From NCBI GenBank assembly GCA_036262095.1, contig DATAJQ010000097.1:1-64000 (forward strand): a stretch of 64,000 nucleotides of DNA, given 5' to 3'. Numbering within the stretch: the stretch's first letter is position 1; each line of letters opens with the position of its first letter. This document shows, piece after piece, positions 42,955-51,587 of this stretch. The notes under the pieces are model-generated. The model was not told where the DNA came from, did not search any database, and saw only the letters and a list, made by a program, of their open reading frames with translations. Position numbers and translations under genes: made by a program. This DNA is from Terrimonas_A sp036262095. GTDB taxonomy: Bacteria > Bacteroidota > Bacteroidia > Chitinophagales > Chitinophagaceae.

Positions 42955-44583
42955 ATGTATATGAAGCAAAATAATTTCTGGATAGGACTTGTATTGGCTG
43001 TCAGCCTGCTGGGAAGTGGCTGTACCAAAGAACTGGAGAAGCTGAATGAAAATCCCAATAGCCCTTCTGTAGTAGATCCTGAATACCTGTTGAATACTTC
43101 CATATTCAATACAATGAATTTCTTCGGTGGTGATATGCGCCGTCGCGTGCTTTCCCATTATTCCAACTATGTAAGTGTAGGAGGCGGACAATTTGAACGC
43201 TATTTCTATTTTGTTTCTTCAGACAATGAATACTGGCGTACTGCTTACATTCAGTGTTTGCAGCCACTGCATCAGATAGAGCGGAATTTCGGTGATAAAC
43301 CTGCCTATGCCAACAGGGTAGCTATTGCACGGATATTGCGCGCATATGTCTATTCCAATATTATAGCGATCTGGGGTAGCATTCCTTATCAGAGCGCTCT
43401 CTCCGGTGAAAACAGCATTTCCTATAATAAAGAGGAAGACATTTATATGGAACTGCTGGAAGAATTGAAAACGGCGGCATCTGCTATTAAACCGGACGGA
43501 GATAAATACATCAGTTCTGCTGATGCGATGTATGGAGGCAGCCTGGATGGATGGAAGAAATTTGCCAATACGCTGCGTCTTAGGCTGGCTATGCGTATCA
43601 GCAATCCTGCGCCCAATGGTAATCCGGGCGAAGCACAGCGGGTGGTGGCTGAAGTGCTGGCAGATGAAGCCAATACTATCATGAACCAATCCGAAACAGC
43701 CAATTCCAACTGGGGAAGCAATTCACTTACCTGGAGCTTTTTCTATAACTACAATGTATTCAATGCCACTAACAATGCTGCCAGCCTCAACGTTATCAGC
43801 GAATCGTTGCTGCAACACATGCTGCCCTACGGAGATCCCCGCGTGTCTGTATATGCCAAACCGGCTTCACAGGGACCACATGTGGGACAATACTGGGGGA
43901 TGCCTAAAACCACTTCTCTGCCGACCGGTTTCAGTATGCCCGACAACCCGCACAGTGGAAGAGCGCCGGCCGACTACTCGCAGGTAGGTGATTACTTTTC
44001 AAAACCCAATGCTGAATTCGTATTCCTCTCTTATGAAGAAGCCTGTTTTCTTAAAGCAGAAGCTGCGCTGAAAGGCTGGGGAGGTTCCCTTACTGCGGAG
44101 CAATACTATAATAATGGCATCAAGGCTTCGATGGAAAAATATGGAATAGCTTCAAGTGCGATCAATAGCTACCTTCAGAAGGATGGCATTAAATGGAACA
44201 CAGCAGTAGACACAACAGGCAGCAATGGCGCTTATACCGATTACCTGGGTATTACTACCAGCGCTGTGCTCAATGTGAATCCTATGCGCCAGATCACCAT
44301 GCAAACATGGCTGGCCGGTTTTTATAATGCCATCGATGCCTGGACACTATTGAGAAGAACACAGGAATTGGAGTTTCCCCCTCACTTCAATCCGGATGGC
44401 AGTGAAGGTGGTACTGTCGGTTATGCCTATATCCCTCAAAGGATCGTATATCCGGATATTGAATACCAGACCAATGATACCGAGATCAAAAAGGCATTGC
44501 CCTGGCTGGGTGGACCTGATGCCATGAAGACCAAGTTATGGTTTGCACTTCCCAATAAAAGAAATCCTTATTTACCCGAATAA
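42955..44583 (+). CDS. SusD/RagB glycan-binding lipoprotein (pair 2)
   Basis: This is a 542-residue lipoprotein, start ATG 42955 or, equally plausible, ATG 42961 (M-K-Q-N-N-F-W). Lipobox G-S-G-C with Cys at about 23; then N-E-N-P-N-S-P-S-V as in copy 1. K-F-A-N-T-L-R-L-R-L-A-M-R and Y-G-D-P-R-V-S-V-Y-A-K-P match pair 1 closely. It ends N-P-Y-L-P-E. Works with the SusC at 39799. Confidence 0.95.
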   Translation: MYMKQNNFWIGLVLAVSLLGSGCTKELEKLNENPNSPSVVDPEYLLNTSIFNTMNFFGGDMRRRVLSHYSNYVSVGGGQFERYFYFVSSDNEYWRTAYIQCLQPLHQIERNFGDKPAYANRVAIARILRAYVYSNIIAIWGSIPYQSALSGENSISYNKEEDIYMELLEELKTAASAIKPDGDKYISSADAMYGGSLDGWKKFANTLRLRLAMRISNPAPNGNPGEAQRVVAEVLADEANTIMNQSETANSNWGSNSLTWSFFYNYNVFNATNNAASLNVISESLLQHMLPYGDPRVSVYAKPASQGPHVGQYWGMPKTTSLPTGFSMPDNPHSGRAPADYSQVGDYFSKPNAEFVFLSYEEACFLKAEAALKGWGGSLTAEQYYNNGIKASMEKYGIASSAINSYLQKDGIKWNTAVDTTGSNGAYTDYLGITTSAVLNVNPMRQITMQTWLAGFYNAIDAWTLLRRTQELEFPPHFNPDGSEGGTVGYAYIPQRIVYPDIEYQTNDTEIKKALPWLGGPDAMKTKLWFALPNKRNPYLPE

Positions 44584-44595
44584 TATAATCAGTAT

Positions 44596-45651
44596 ATGAA
44601 GAAGATAATGTATGCCCTCCTTTGCGTTGCTATGCTGGCATCCTGCAAAAAAGACGGCGAAAATCTGATAGATCCCTCAAAATATGTTTACCCGATTGAG
44701 CCGGTTAAGCTGAAGGAAGATGCAAGGGTGGGAGCTTATTATATGCAGTATAAAACTGCCGATTGGCAGAAGCCAATGGCTGATACAGCTTCACTTGGTT
44801 TTTATGATGCACTGCAGGCCCCGGTTTTTGATCAGCACCTGGCCTGGGCCGAACAGGGTGGTGTTGATTTTTTTGTATTCAAATGGGATGGCACTTCCGG
44901 CAATGCCATGCTCAACGCAGCTAAAGCAAGGATCAATGCAGCAGGCAATGCGGGTACAAAAATCGTGATCGAATATGTGACCACACATATAGGTGCTACC
45001 AATGCATCACCACTCAGTGGTGCGAAACTGCAAACGCTCATCAATGAATGGAAAACGCTTAACACCAGCTTTTTCTCTGACGACAGTTACTACAAAATTG
45101 ATGGACGGCCTGTGGTGCTGCTGGGACCTCTTAACCTGTCTACAGCTGCGCGGACAAGCATTGATTATAAAAAAGTGGCAGACTCTATCCGTTATGAACT
45201 GGGCCAGTTGAATGTTAATCCCTACATCATTGGTGAATTTACCACAGGCTGGGTTGCGCCGGTCAACTATCCGGCAGAATGGTTGTCTGCAATGGATGGC
45301 ATTGTGCTCAACAACTGGGCAACTACTGACTATGACCGCTTCTATGCTTTTTACAGCTACAGTGATATGAATTATAAAAACTGGCAAACAACACTGGCTG
45401 CACAGAATGTGGATTTTGTTCCCTGTATTTTTCCGGCATATAATAACCCTGCTACGGCAACACAATATGTATTCGACAGAACGGATAAGAACTTTACCGA
45501 CTACTGCAATGTTGCCAAACGGAATATAGGCAATGACCGGTTTGTGCTGGTTAATTCCTGGAACGATTTTCAGAAGGGTAATGCCCTGGAGCCTGGTAAA
45601 AAGTATACTACAGAATCGCTTGACATACTGAAACGGGAACTAAAAAAATAA
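44596..45651 (+). CDS. GH99/WbsX-like lipoprotein (module 2)
   Basis: This is a 351-residue lipoprotein (lipobox A-S-C, Cys17), paralogue of the 36117 product: G-A-Y-Y-M-Q-Y-K-T-A-D-W, F-F-V-F-K-W-D-G, then L-V-N-S-W-N-D-F-Q-K-G-N-A-L-E-P at the C-terminal block. Here Asp takes the place of the Glu in N-E-W, and His in copy 1, so neither copy keeps the family residue. The pattern supports a binding role, or a changed catalytic pair. It sits 12 bp after SusD and is followed by a terminator hairpin. Confidence 0.75.
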   Translation: MKKIMYALLCVAMLASCKKDGENLIDPSKYVYPIEPVKLKEDARVGAYYMQYKTADWQKPMADTASLGFYDALQAPVFDQHLAWAEQGGVDFFVFKWDGTSGNAMLNAAKARINAAGNAGTKIVIEYVTTHIGATNASPLSGAKLQTLINEWKTLNTSFFSDDSYYKIDGRPVVLLGPLNLSTAARTSIDYKKVADSIRYELGQLNVNPYIIGEFTTGWVAPVNYPAEWLSAMDGIVLNNWATTDYDRFYAFYSYSDMNYKNWQTTLAAQNVDFVPCIFPAYNNPATATQYVFDRTDKNFTDYCNVAKRNIGNDRFVLVNSWNDFQKGNALEPGKKYTTESLDILKRELKK

Positions 45652-45673
45652 ACTGACTGGATAAAACTGCTGC

Positions 45674-45720
45674 CTCTGTATACCGCAACTGACTATTGCG
45701 GTATGCAGAGATCATTTTTT
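45674..45720 (+). terminator. Internal terminator of the PUL
   Basis: CTCTGTATACCGCAA pairs with TTGCGGTATGCAGAG (15 bp with one T-G pair, 7-nt loop), followed by ATCATTTTTT. It separates the second SusC/SusD/lipoprotein module from the phosphatase-GH92-phosphatase end. An in-frame ATG at 45703 lies inside the right arm and is rejected as a start; the next gene therefore starts at 45742. Confidence 0.75.
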
Positions 45721-45741
45721 CATTTTCAAAACTGCATAAGA

Positions 45742-47385
45742 ATGGTTAGAAAAAAATTATGGGTAACGTTTATCCTGCTGGTTGGGATATCAGCCCTGCA
45801 TGCCCAGCCTTCTGGCAAACAGGCTGTGAACCGCCCCAGGTTAGTGGTAGGAGTAGTAGTGGATCAGATGCGCTGGGATTATTTATACCGGTATTATGAC
45901 CGGTATAATGAAACAGGTTTTAAAAGAATTCTGAAAGAAGGATTTTCCTGCGAAAATACCGTCATCGATTATTTGCCTACGGTTACTGCCATCGGACACA
46001 GTTCTGTTTATACCGGGTCCGTACCTGCTATTCACGGTATCGCAGGCAACGATTTTATTATCAACAGTACAGGGAAAACCATGTATTGTACAGAAGATAA
46101 TGATGTGACTACAATAGGTAGCAGGTCAAACGCCGGGAAGATGTCGCCCAGAAATCTGCTGGCCAGCACCATTACAGATGAACTGAAACTGGCTACCAAT
46201 TTCCGTTCTAAAGTAATCGGTATTGCACTTAAAGACAGGGGTGCTATCCTGCCTGCTGGTCATGCAGCTAATGCTGCATACTGGTTCGACAATGTTAGCG
46301 GCAATTTTATTACCAGTACCTGGTATATGAAACAATTGCCTGAATGGGTAACAAAATTCAACGAACAACGCCTCCCTGAAAAATACTTGAAACAGGACTG
46401 GAACCTGCTTTATAAGCCAGAGACATACCTGCAGAGCACAGCTGATAATACTCCTTATGAAGGCCTGTTGGGAAATAAGGAAACACCCGTTTTCCCGATC
46501 CGCACTTCTGAAATGTTTGCAAAGGATTATGATATCATCCGTAGCACACCCTATGGTAATACATTGACAGCCGATATGGCAAAAGCTGCCATACTCGGTG
46601 AGAAACTGGGACAGGGTGCCGAAACTGATTTTCTTACGGTGAGTTTTTCATCCACCGATTATATCGGTCACAAGTTTGGTATCAATGCCATGGAAATTGA
46701 GGACACTTATCTGCGGCTTGATAAAGACCTGGGTGATCTCTTAAGTTTCCTGGATAACCGTGTAGGGAAAGGCCAATATACTATTTTTCTTACAGCAGAC
46801 CATGGTGCTGCACACAATATCGATTTCCTGAAGGATAATAAGATCCCTGCAGGCAGATGGTCGGGCAGTACATTAATGAAAGAGATGAATACAAAACTGG
46901 CTACCGCATTCGGCGTGCAGAACCTGGTACTAAGCCTGATGAACTCGCAGGTACATTTCAACTATCAGAAGCTTGACAGTGCAGCATTGGATGAAGCAGC
47001 AGTACGCAAGGTGGTGATGAATGTGCTGAAGCGGAATGAAGACATTTCATTTGCCGCCGACATGGACCAACTTGGGCAGGAAGCTATTCCCGCAGAAATA
47101 AAGGAAAGAATGGTGAATGGATATAACAGGCAGCGGTCAGGAGGGATTTTCTTTATCCTGAAACCAGCAGTGTCATCTGCCGGAAAAACCGGTACCGGCC
47201 ATGGTGCCTGGAATCCTTATGACTCGCATATTCCTCTTTTATGGATGGGCTGGGGCATCAGGCAGGGAGCAACCAACCGCCAGACAGGTATGACGGATAT
47301 TTCCGCCACTCTCGCAGCATTGCTGCACATCCAGATGCCCAATGGCTGCATTGGCAAGCCTATTACAGAAATTTTAAACCGCTAA
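45742..47385 (+). CDS. PafA-like alkaline phosphatase family protein
   Basis: This is a 547-residue secreted protein from ATG 45742 with signal peptide ending A-L-H-A-Q. It belongs to the alkaline phosphatase/NPP superfamily: V-V-D-Q-M-R-W-D (metal Asp), Y-L-P-T-V-T-A-I-G-H with likely nucleophile Thr82, then I-A-L-K-D-R-G-A-I-L-P-A-G-H, where Lys and Arg match the Lys162/Arg164 pair of Elizabethkingia PafA. Further metal ligands are in F-S-S-T-D-Y-I-G-H and T-A-D-H-G-A-A. The Lys/Arg pair points to monoesterase rather than diesterase activity. It should remove phosphate from sugars released by the PUL. Confidence 0.85.
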   Translation: MVRKKLWVTFILLVGISALHAQPSGKQAVNRPRLVVGVVVDQMRWDYLYRYYDRYNETGFKRILKEGFSCENTVIDYLPTVTAIGHSSVYTGSVPAIHGIAGNDFIINSTGKTMYCTEDNDVTTIGSRSNAGKMSPRNLLASTITDELKLATNFRSKVIGIALKDRGAILPAGHAANAAYWFDNVSGNFITSTWYMKQLPEWVTKFNEQRLPEKYLKQDWNLLYKPETYLQSTADNTPYEGLLGNKETPVFPIRTSEMFAKDYDIIRSTPYGNTLTADMAKAAILGEKLGQGAETDFLTVSFSSTDYIGHKFGINAMEIEDTYLRLDKDLGDLLSFLDNRVGKGQYTIFLTADHGAAHNIDFLKDNKIPAGRWSGSTLMKEMNTKLATAFGVQNLVLSLMNSQVHFNYQKLDSAALDEAAVRKVVMNVLKRNEDISFAADMDQLGQEAIPAEIKERMVNGYNRQRSGGIFFILKPAVSSAGKTGTGHGAWNPYDSHIPLLWMGWGIRQGATNRQTGMTDISATLAALLHIQMPNGCIGKPITEILNR

Positions 47386-47391
47386 CCCTTC

Positions 47392-49611
47392 ATGAATCTC
47401 AAACGTTTTCTACTTATAGTAATAATTTGCTCCAGTTGCATTGCGCATGCCCAGACTGGCAGCAATGTGAAATATATCGATCCGACTATTGGAGCTGTAG
47501 GGCATATACTGGAACCAACACGTCCCGCTGTACACCTGCCTAACAGTATGGTGCGTGTATTCCCTGTTCGCAAGGACCAACTGGATGATCAGATCAAATT
47601 TTTTCCGCTGACTATTTCCTCACATCGCCAACCAAATTTATTTGGCATAATGGGATTCAGTAATGAAAAGGAATATGGTATAAAAGGTTATACCTGGGAT
47701 AATGAAATAGCTACGCCTTATTATTATAGCGTGCGGCTGGAAGATAGTGGCGATAGCATTGAATTCGCTCCAGCGGAAAGAAGTGGTTTCTTCCGTTTTC
47801 ATTATGCAGACAATGGCGAACATTTTATCCGCTTTCATACCGTTAATCCGGGCCGCCTGCAACTGGAAGGCAAACGTGCTGTGAGCGGTGTGGAATCTTA
47901 CCAGGACCTGACTGCTTATTTTTATGCAGAGCTGGACACAGATATACAACAGGGTGCTTCTTTTGAAGACACGACCCAACGCCGGCTGATACTTCAATTG
48001 AATAAAAATGTGAAACAGGCAGACGTGCGATACGGTATTTCATTTATCAGCAAAGAGCAGGCCCGTCAAAACCTTCAGAAGGAAATCCCGGATTGGGATT
48101 TTCAGCAAGTGAAAAGAAAAGCCTTTCTTGCCTGGGATAAAGTGATGTCACAGATCAATGTAGAAGGGGGAACACTTGCACAAAAACGGGTGTTTTACAC
48201 TTCGCTTTATCGCAGCTACGAGCGGATGGTGAATATCAATGAATATGGCCGTTATTACAGTGCTTATGACCGTAAAGTGCATAATTCATCCAAACCATTT
48301 TATGTAGACAACTGGCTTTGGGATACCTATATCGCCCTGGAGCCTTTGCAAACTATTCTCAATCCCGGCATGCAGGCTGATAAGATCAATTCATATATCA
48401 ATATGTATGAGCAAAGCGGTTGGATGCCATCCTTTGCCCTTGCATTCGGAGATAATCCTTGTATGACAGGCAATCATGCTGCTACATGGATAGCTGACTC
48501 ATGGGTGAAAGGGATCAGGGATTTCAACCTGCAACATGCACTGGAAGGCCTGAAGAAAAATTCCCTGCAGGCGACATTACTTCCCTGGCGCAACGGGCCA
48601 GCCACTTCACTTGATTCATTTTACAATCGCCATGGCTATTTCCCTGCGCTTCACCCGGGAGAAAATGAATGGGTGCAGGAAGTAAATGGATTTGAAAAAA
48701 GACAATCAGTGTCTGTGACACTTGAAAACAGTTATAGCGACTGGTGTATTGCTTTTCTGTTGCGCCAGGCAAAAGATAAGGCAGGCAGTGATCTGTTTAT
48801 GCAAAGAGCAGGATTTTACAAAAATGTATTCAGACAGGATAAAGGATTTATGTGGCCAAAAGACAGTACCGGGAAATGGATTGAACCATTTGATCCGAAA
48901 TTTTCCGGAGGCCAGGGAGGCCGCCATTATACTACAGAAAATAATGTGTATACATACAACTGGGATGTGAAACATGATCTGCAGGGATTGTTTACACTCA
49001 TGGGCGGACATAAAAAAGCGGAAGCCAAGCTGGATGAGTTGTTCCGCCAAAACCTCGGAAGAAGCAAGTACGAATTATGGAATACATTTCCTGATGCCAC
49101 AGGCCTGGTAGGGCAGTTTGTGATGGGTAATGAACCAAGTTTTCATATTCCCTACCTCTATAATTATACCGGTGCTCCCTGGAAAACACAAAAGCGGATC
49201 CGCATGCTGCTGGATACCTGGTTTACCGACAACCTGTTTGGTATACCCGGTGATGAAGACGGTGGCGGGATGACAGCTTTTGTTGTTTTTTCTATGATGG
49301 GTTTTTTCCCGGTAACTCCCGGTGTACCTGTTTACAATATCGGCAGCCCTGTGTTTGAAAAGATCACCGTCAATCTTCCGGGTGGTAAGAAATTTTCTGT
49401 TGTTGCTAAGAACAATTCGGCAGGAGCACGCTATATACAAAGTGCAAAACTCAATGGCAAGAACTGGGAGAAAGCATGGTTCACCCATCGTGATCTTGTT
49501 GCCGGTGCTGTATTGGAGCTGCAGATGGGTGAAATACCCAATAAGCAGTGGGGCAGCAAAGGGCAGGATGCACCTCCATCGGCTATGGAAATAGACCCGG
49601 CCGCGTTTTAA
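47392..49611 (+). CDS. GH92 family alpha-mannosidase
   Basis: This is a 739-residue secreted enzyme (signal ends A-H-A-Q). GH92 blocks: Y-I-D-P-T-I-G-A-V-G-H near the start, Y-E-Q-S-G-W-M-P-S-F-A, G-N-H-A-A-T-W-I-A-D-S-W-V-K-G, the acid region T-T-E-N-N-V-Y-T-Y-N-W with Glu516, and the base pair in I-P-G-D-E-D-G-G-G-M with Asp621 and Asp623. GH92 enzymes are calcium-dependent, inverting exo-alpha-mannosidases. The usual E-G-N-A-W-Q-Y-x-W block is changed to E-N-N-V-Y-T-Y-N-W, so this is a diverged subgroup, but the acid Glu stays. It follows the phosphatase by 6 bp and precedes another phosphatase, so it probably works on a phosphorylated mannan. Confidence 0.9.
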   Translation: MNLKRFLLIVIICSSCIAHAQTGSNVKYIDPTIGAVGHILEPTRPAVHLPNSMVRVFPVRKDQLDDQIKFFPLTISSHRQPNLFGIMGFSNEKEYGIKGYTWDNEIATPYYYSVRLEDSGDSIEFAPAERSGFFRFHYADNGEHFIRFHTVNPGRLQLEGKRAVSGVESYQDLTAYFYAELDTDIQQGASFEDTTQRRLILQLNKNVKQADVRYGISFISKEQARQNLQKEIPDWDFQQVKRKAFLAWDKVMSQINVEGGTLAQKRVFYTSLYRSYERMVNINEYGRYYSAYDRKVHNSSKPFYVDNWLWDTYIALEPLQTILNPGMQADKINSYINMYEQSGWMPSFALAFGDNPCMTGNHAATWIADSWVKGIRDFNLQHALEGLKKNSLQATLLPWRNGPATSLDSFYNRHGYFPALHPGENEWVQEVNGFEKRQSVSVTLENSYSDWCIAFLLRQAKDKAGSDLFMQRAGFYKNVFRQDKGFMWPKDSTGKWIEPFDPKFSGGQGGRHYTTENNVYTYNWDVKHDLQGLFTLMGGHKKAEAKLDELFRQNLGRSKYELWNTFPDATGLVGQFVMGNEPSFHIPYLYNYTGAPWKTQKRIRMLLDTWFTDNLFGIPGDEDGGGMTAFVVFSMMGFFPVTPGVPVYNIGSPVFEKITVNLPGGKKFSVVAKNNSAGARYIQSAKLNGKNWEKAWFTHRDLVAGAVLELQMGEIPNKQWGSKGQDAPPSAMEIDPAAF

Positions 49612-49628
49612 AATAAAAAATCAGCTCA

Positions 49629-50894
49629 ATGATAATTAAAAAATATAACACCCTCTTCTTGCTGGCATTTGCCCTGCCTGTTGTGGCCGGGGCGCAGGTG
49701 AGAGGGATACATCTTAGCTGGAATGGCACTTCTTCATCCACTACAGCTACGACTATGGCCATTACCTGGATGAGTGATGCAAAAGGATATGAAACAGTCT
49801 GCTACGGCACAGACAGTACAAAGCTGGATAAAAAGCTGATCGCAAAAGAAGGTTATTCAACAGATATGAAAACATATCTGTTAAAAGCAACACTTACCCG
49901 GTTAAAACCCCGCACCTATTATTATTACAGGATAGGTGATGGCCGGGACGGCAGCAGCAAGATCTACAGTTTCAGAACCGCCGGCAAAACAGGAAGCAAT
50001 ACTGCTTTTACAGTGGGTGTCTGGAGTGATACGCAGGATAATAAAGGCAATCTCAGTTTTGAACAAACCGATAGCATTGTAGCAAAACTTGCTGCTTATC
50101 CGCTTCATTTCACCCTGCATACAGGAGATATTGTGGAAAACGGTTCAGTGCAAAGAAGCTGGAACAATTTTTTTGGGACAGCACAACCGCTCAATGCACG
50201 ATTTCCATTTATGTCGGTCACCGGTAATCATGATGTGGTCAATGACCGGCAGGCAGGTCAGTTTCAAAAACCTTTTCCGGTGTACTATGATCTGTTCAAT
50301 CTTCCCAATGATCAGTTGAACTATTCTTATGATTATGGCAACACCCATTTTGTAGCTATCAATTCAGGGTATGCCAAAGGAGCAGAGAAAGACAGCCTGG
50401 TGCATTTCAAACCAGGTTCAGCCGAATATAAATGGCTGGAGAAGGACCTGGCCAAAGCCAGGCGCAGCAAACATATCCGCTGGATCGTTCTTTATTGTCA
50501 CTATCCCATGTATGCTTATGGAGTGAGCCAGGTGGAACAATGGCAGCAGCATATAACTCCCCTGCTGGATAAGTTTGGAGTGGACCTGTGCATTTCCGGC
50601 CACCGGCATGTATACGAACGGCATCAGGCTGTAAAAGCCGGTGTTCCCTCGGGCATTAAAGACCGGCATGTATATGATCAACCTGCCGGTACAGTATATA
50701 TCACAAATGGTTCAGCCGGCGGCTCCCTGCAGGGCACAGGAGGAAAGGATCTGCCTACGATGATATTCACTCCTTCAGAAAAAATATATACCTATGGAAT
50801 ACTGGCAATATCTCCACATGAAATAAGGATGGATGTGTATGAAAAGAGCGGCAGGAAGATCGATTATTTTACAATCAGGAAGGAGAAGAAATGA
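49629..50894 (+). CDS. Purple-acid-phosphatase-like metallophosphoesterase
   Basis: This is a 421-residue secreted protein (signal ends V-A-G-A-Q). Residues about 25-118 form an N-terminal fibronectin III-like domain (I-T-W-M-S-D, Y-Y-Y-R-I-G-D-G), and about 128-415 the phosphatase: V-W-S-D-T-Q-D-N, H-T-G-D-I-V-E-N-G, T-G-N-H-D-V-V, Y-C-H-Y-P-M-Y and I-S-G-H-R-H-V-Y-E-R-H. All metal-binding blocks of purple acid phosphatases are recognisable. Third intact phosphatase of the PUL; it lies 17 bp after GH92 and is followed by a terminator. Confidence 0.88.
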   Translation: MIIKKYNTLFLLAFALPVVAGAQVRGIHLSWNGTSSSTTATTMAITWMSDAKGYETVCYGTDSTKLDKKLIAKEGYSTDMKTYLLKATLTRLKPRTYYYYRIGDGRDGSSKIYSFRTAGKTGSNTAFTVGVWSDTQDNKGNLSFEQTDSIVAKLAAYPLHFTLHTGDIVENGSVQRSWNNFFGTAQPLNARFPFMSVTGNHDVVNDRQAGQFQKPFPVYYDLFNLPNDQLNYSYDYGNTHFVAINSGYAKGAEKDSLVHFKPGSAEYKWLEKDLAKARRSKHIRWIVLYCHYPMYAYGVSQVEQWQQHITPLLDKFGVDLCISGHRHVYERHQAVKAGVPSGIKDRHVYDQPAGTVYITNGSAGGSLQGTGGKDLPTMIFTPSEKIYTYGILAISPHEIRMDVYEKSGRKIDYFTIRKEKK

Positions 50895-50928
50895 TCCTGT
50901 TGGTTGACAGGTGTTGGAGTAGTTAAGT

Positions 50929-50958
50929 GAAAGGCCCGGAAATAATACCGGGCCTTTC
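50929..50958 (+). terminator. Terminator at the end of the PUL
   Basis: GAAAGGCCCGG and CCGGGCCTTTC form an 11-bp stem with 8-nt loop, followed by TTATAG. It lies 35 bp after the stop codon at 50894. Confidence 0.8.
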
Positions 50959-51049
50959 TTATAGGGGTGCTCAGTTATAAAGATTTTATAGCTATAGTCA
51001 AACTTTTGGTAAACAGGTTTGTTCAAAATGGTTGATTCAAAAGCCATTT

Positions 51050-51587
51050 ATGAAAAAACAATACCTGCTAAGGAAAGGTCCGTTTATTTTAGTGCTCAGC
51101 CTTTCTTATTATATTTCCTTTTCACAAAATCAATTTGCAAAAGCTCCATCATCTTTTCCGGGAAGATTGACAGTCTGAAACCAAATGGAAATGGACAAAA
51201 AGCAATCAGCTTATCCTTTCCCATAGGGTTTGATATATCTTCCAAAACTATTTACCCGGGCAATGATGGAAGTTTTAGTGACACTCTTACCGATCCCGAA
51301 GGGAAATACACCATATCTGATGGCAATTTCCTTATAACCTGTATTTCAAGCCAGGCAATAAATATTCGATTAAGTATGAAGCAAAAAATATTCTTTTAAG
51401 CGAGGTTCAACTGGGAGGAGATGATATACCTGTTAATCGATATTTCATTACTAAGCAGCAGGAGAAAACCTTCTTCAACCCCGGTGAAAAGAAAACTGAA
51501 GAGGAATTCCGGCTTTTGCTGAACAACTGGAAACAAAGAGAATCAAAAAGGATCTCTTCAAGGCTTCCCGGGGTGCAGTTATTGAGG
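51050..51587 (+). pseudogene. Frameshifted remnant of a TlpA-type thioredoxin-family protein
   Basis: A start M-K-K-Q-Y-L-L-R with signal peptide is followed by S-G-K-I-D-S-L and G-K-Y-T-I-S-D-G-N-F, then Y-F-K-P-G-N-K-Y-S-I-K-Y-E and L-L-L-N-N-W-K-Q-R-E, but these pieces lie in three successive frames. The order and motifs match the N-terminal domain of secreted TlpA/DUF4369-type thiol-disulfide proteins of Bacteroidota. No thioredoxin C-x-x-C is seen, so the 3' part is missing. It ends against the tail of the DUF1259 gene. A base-calling error is an alternative for one shift but not for the missing C-terminus. Confidence 0.6.

Noticed and set aside
45703..45741. Start of the PafA-like gene at 45703
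   Set aside because: This ATG is in the right arm of a terminator hairpin; the signal peptide starts at 45742.
47392..49611. GH92 of the mannose-1-phospho-mannose uncapping type, lacking the acid Glu
   Set aside because: Glu is present in the aligned position (residue 516), so that special chemistry is not supported by the sequence.
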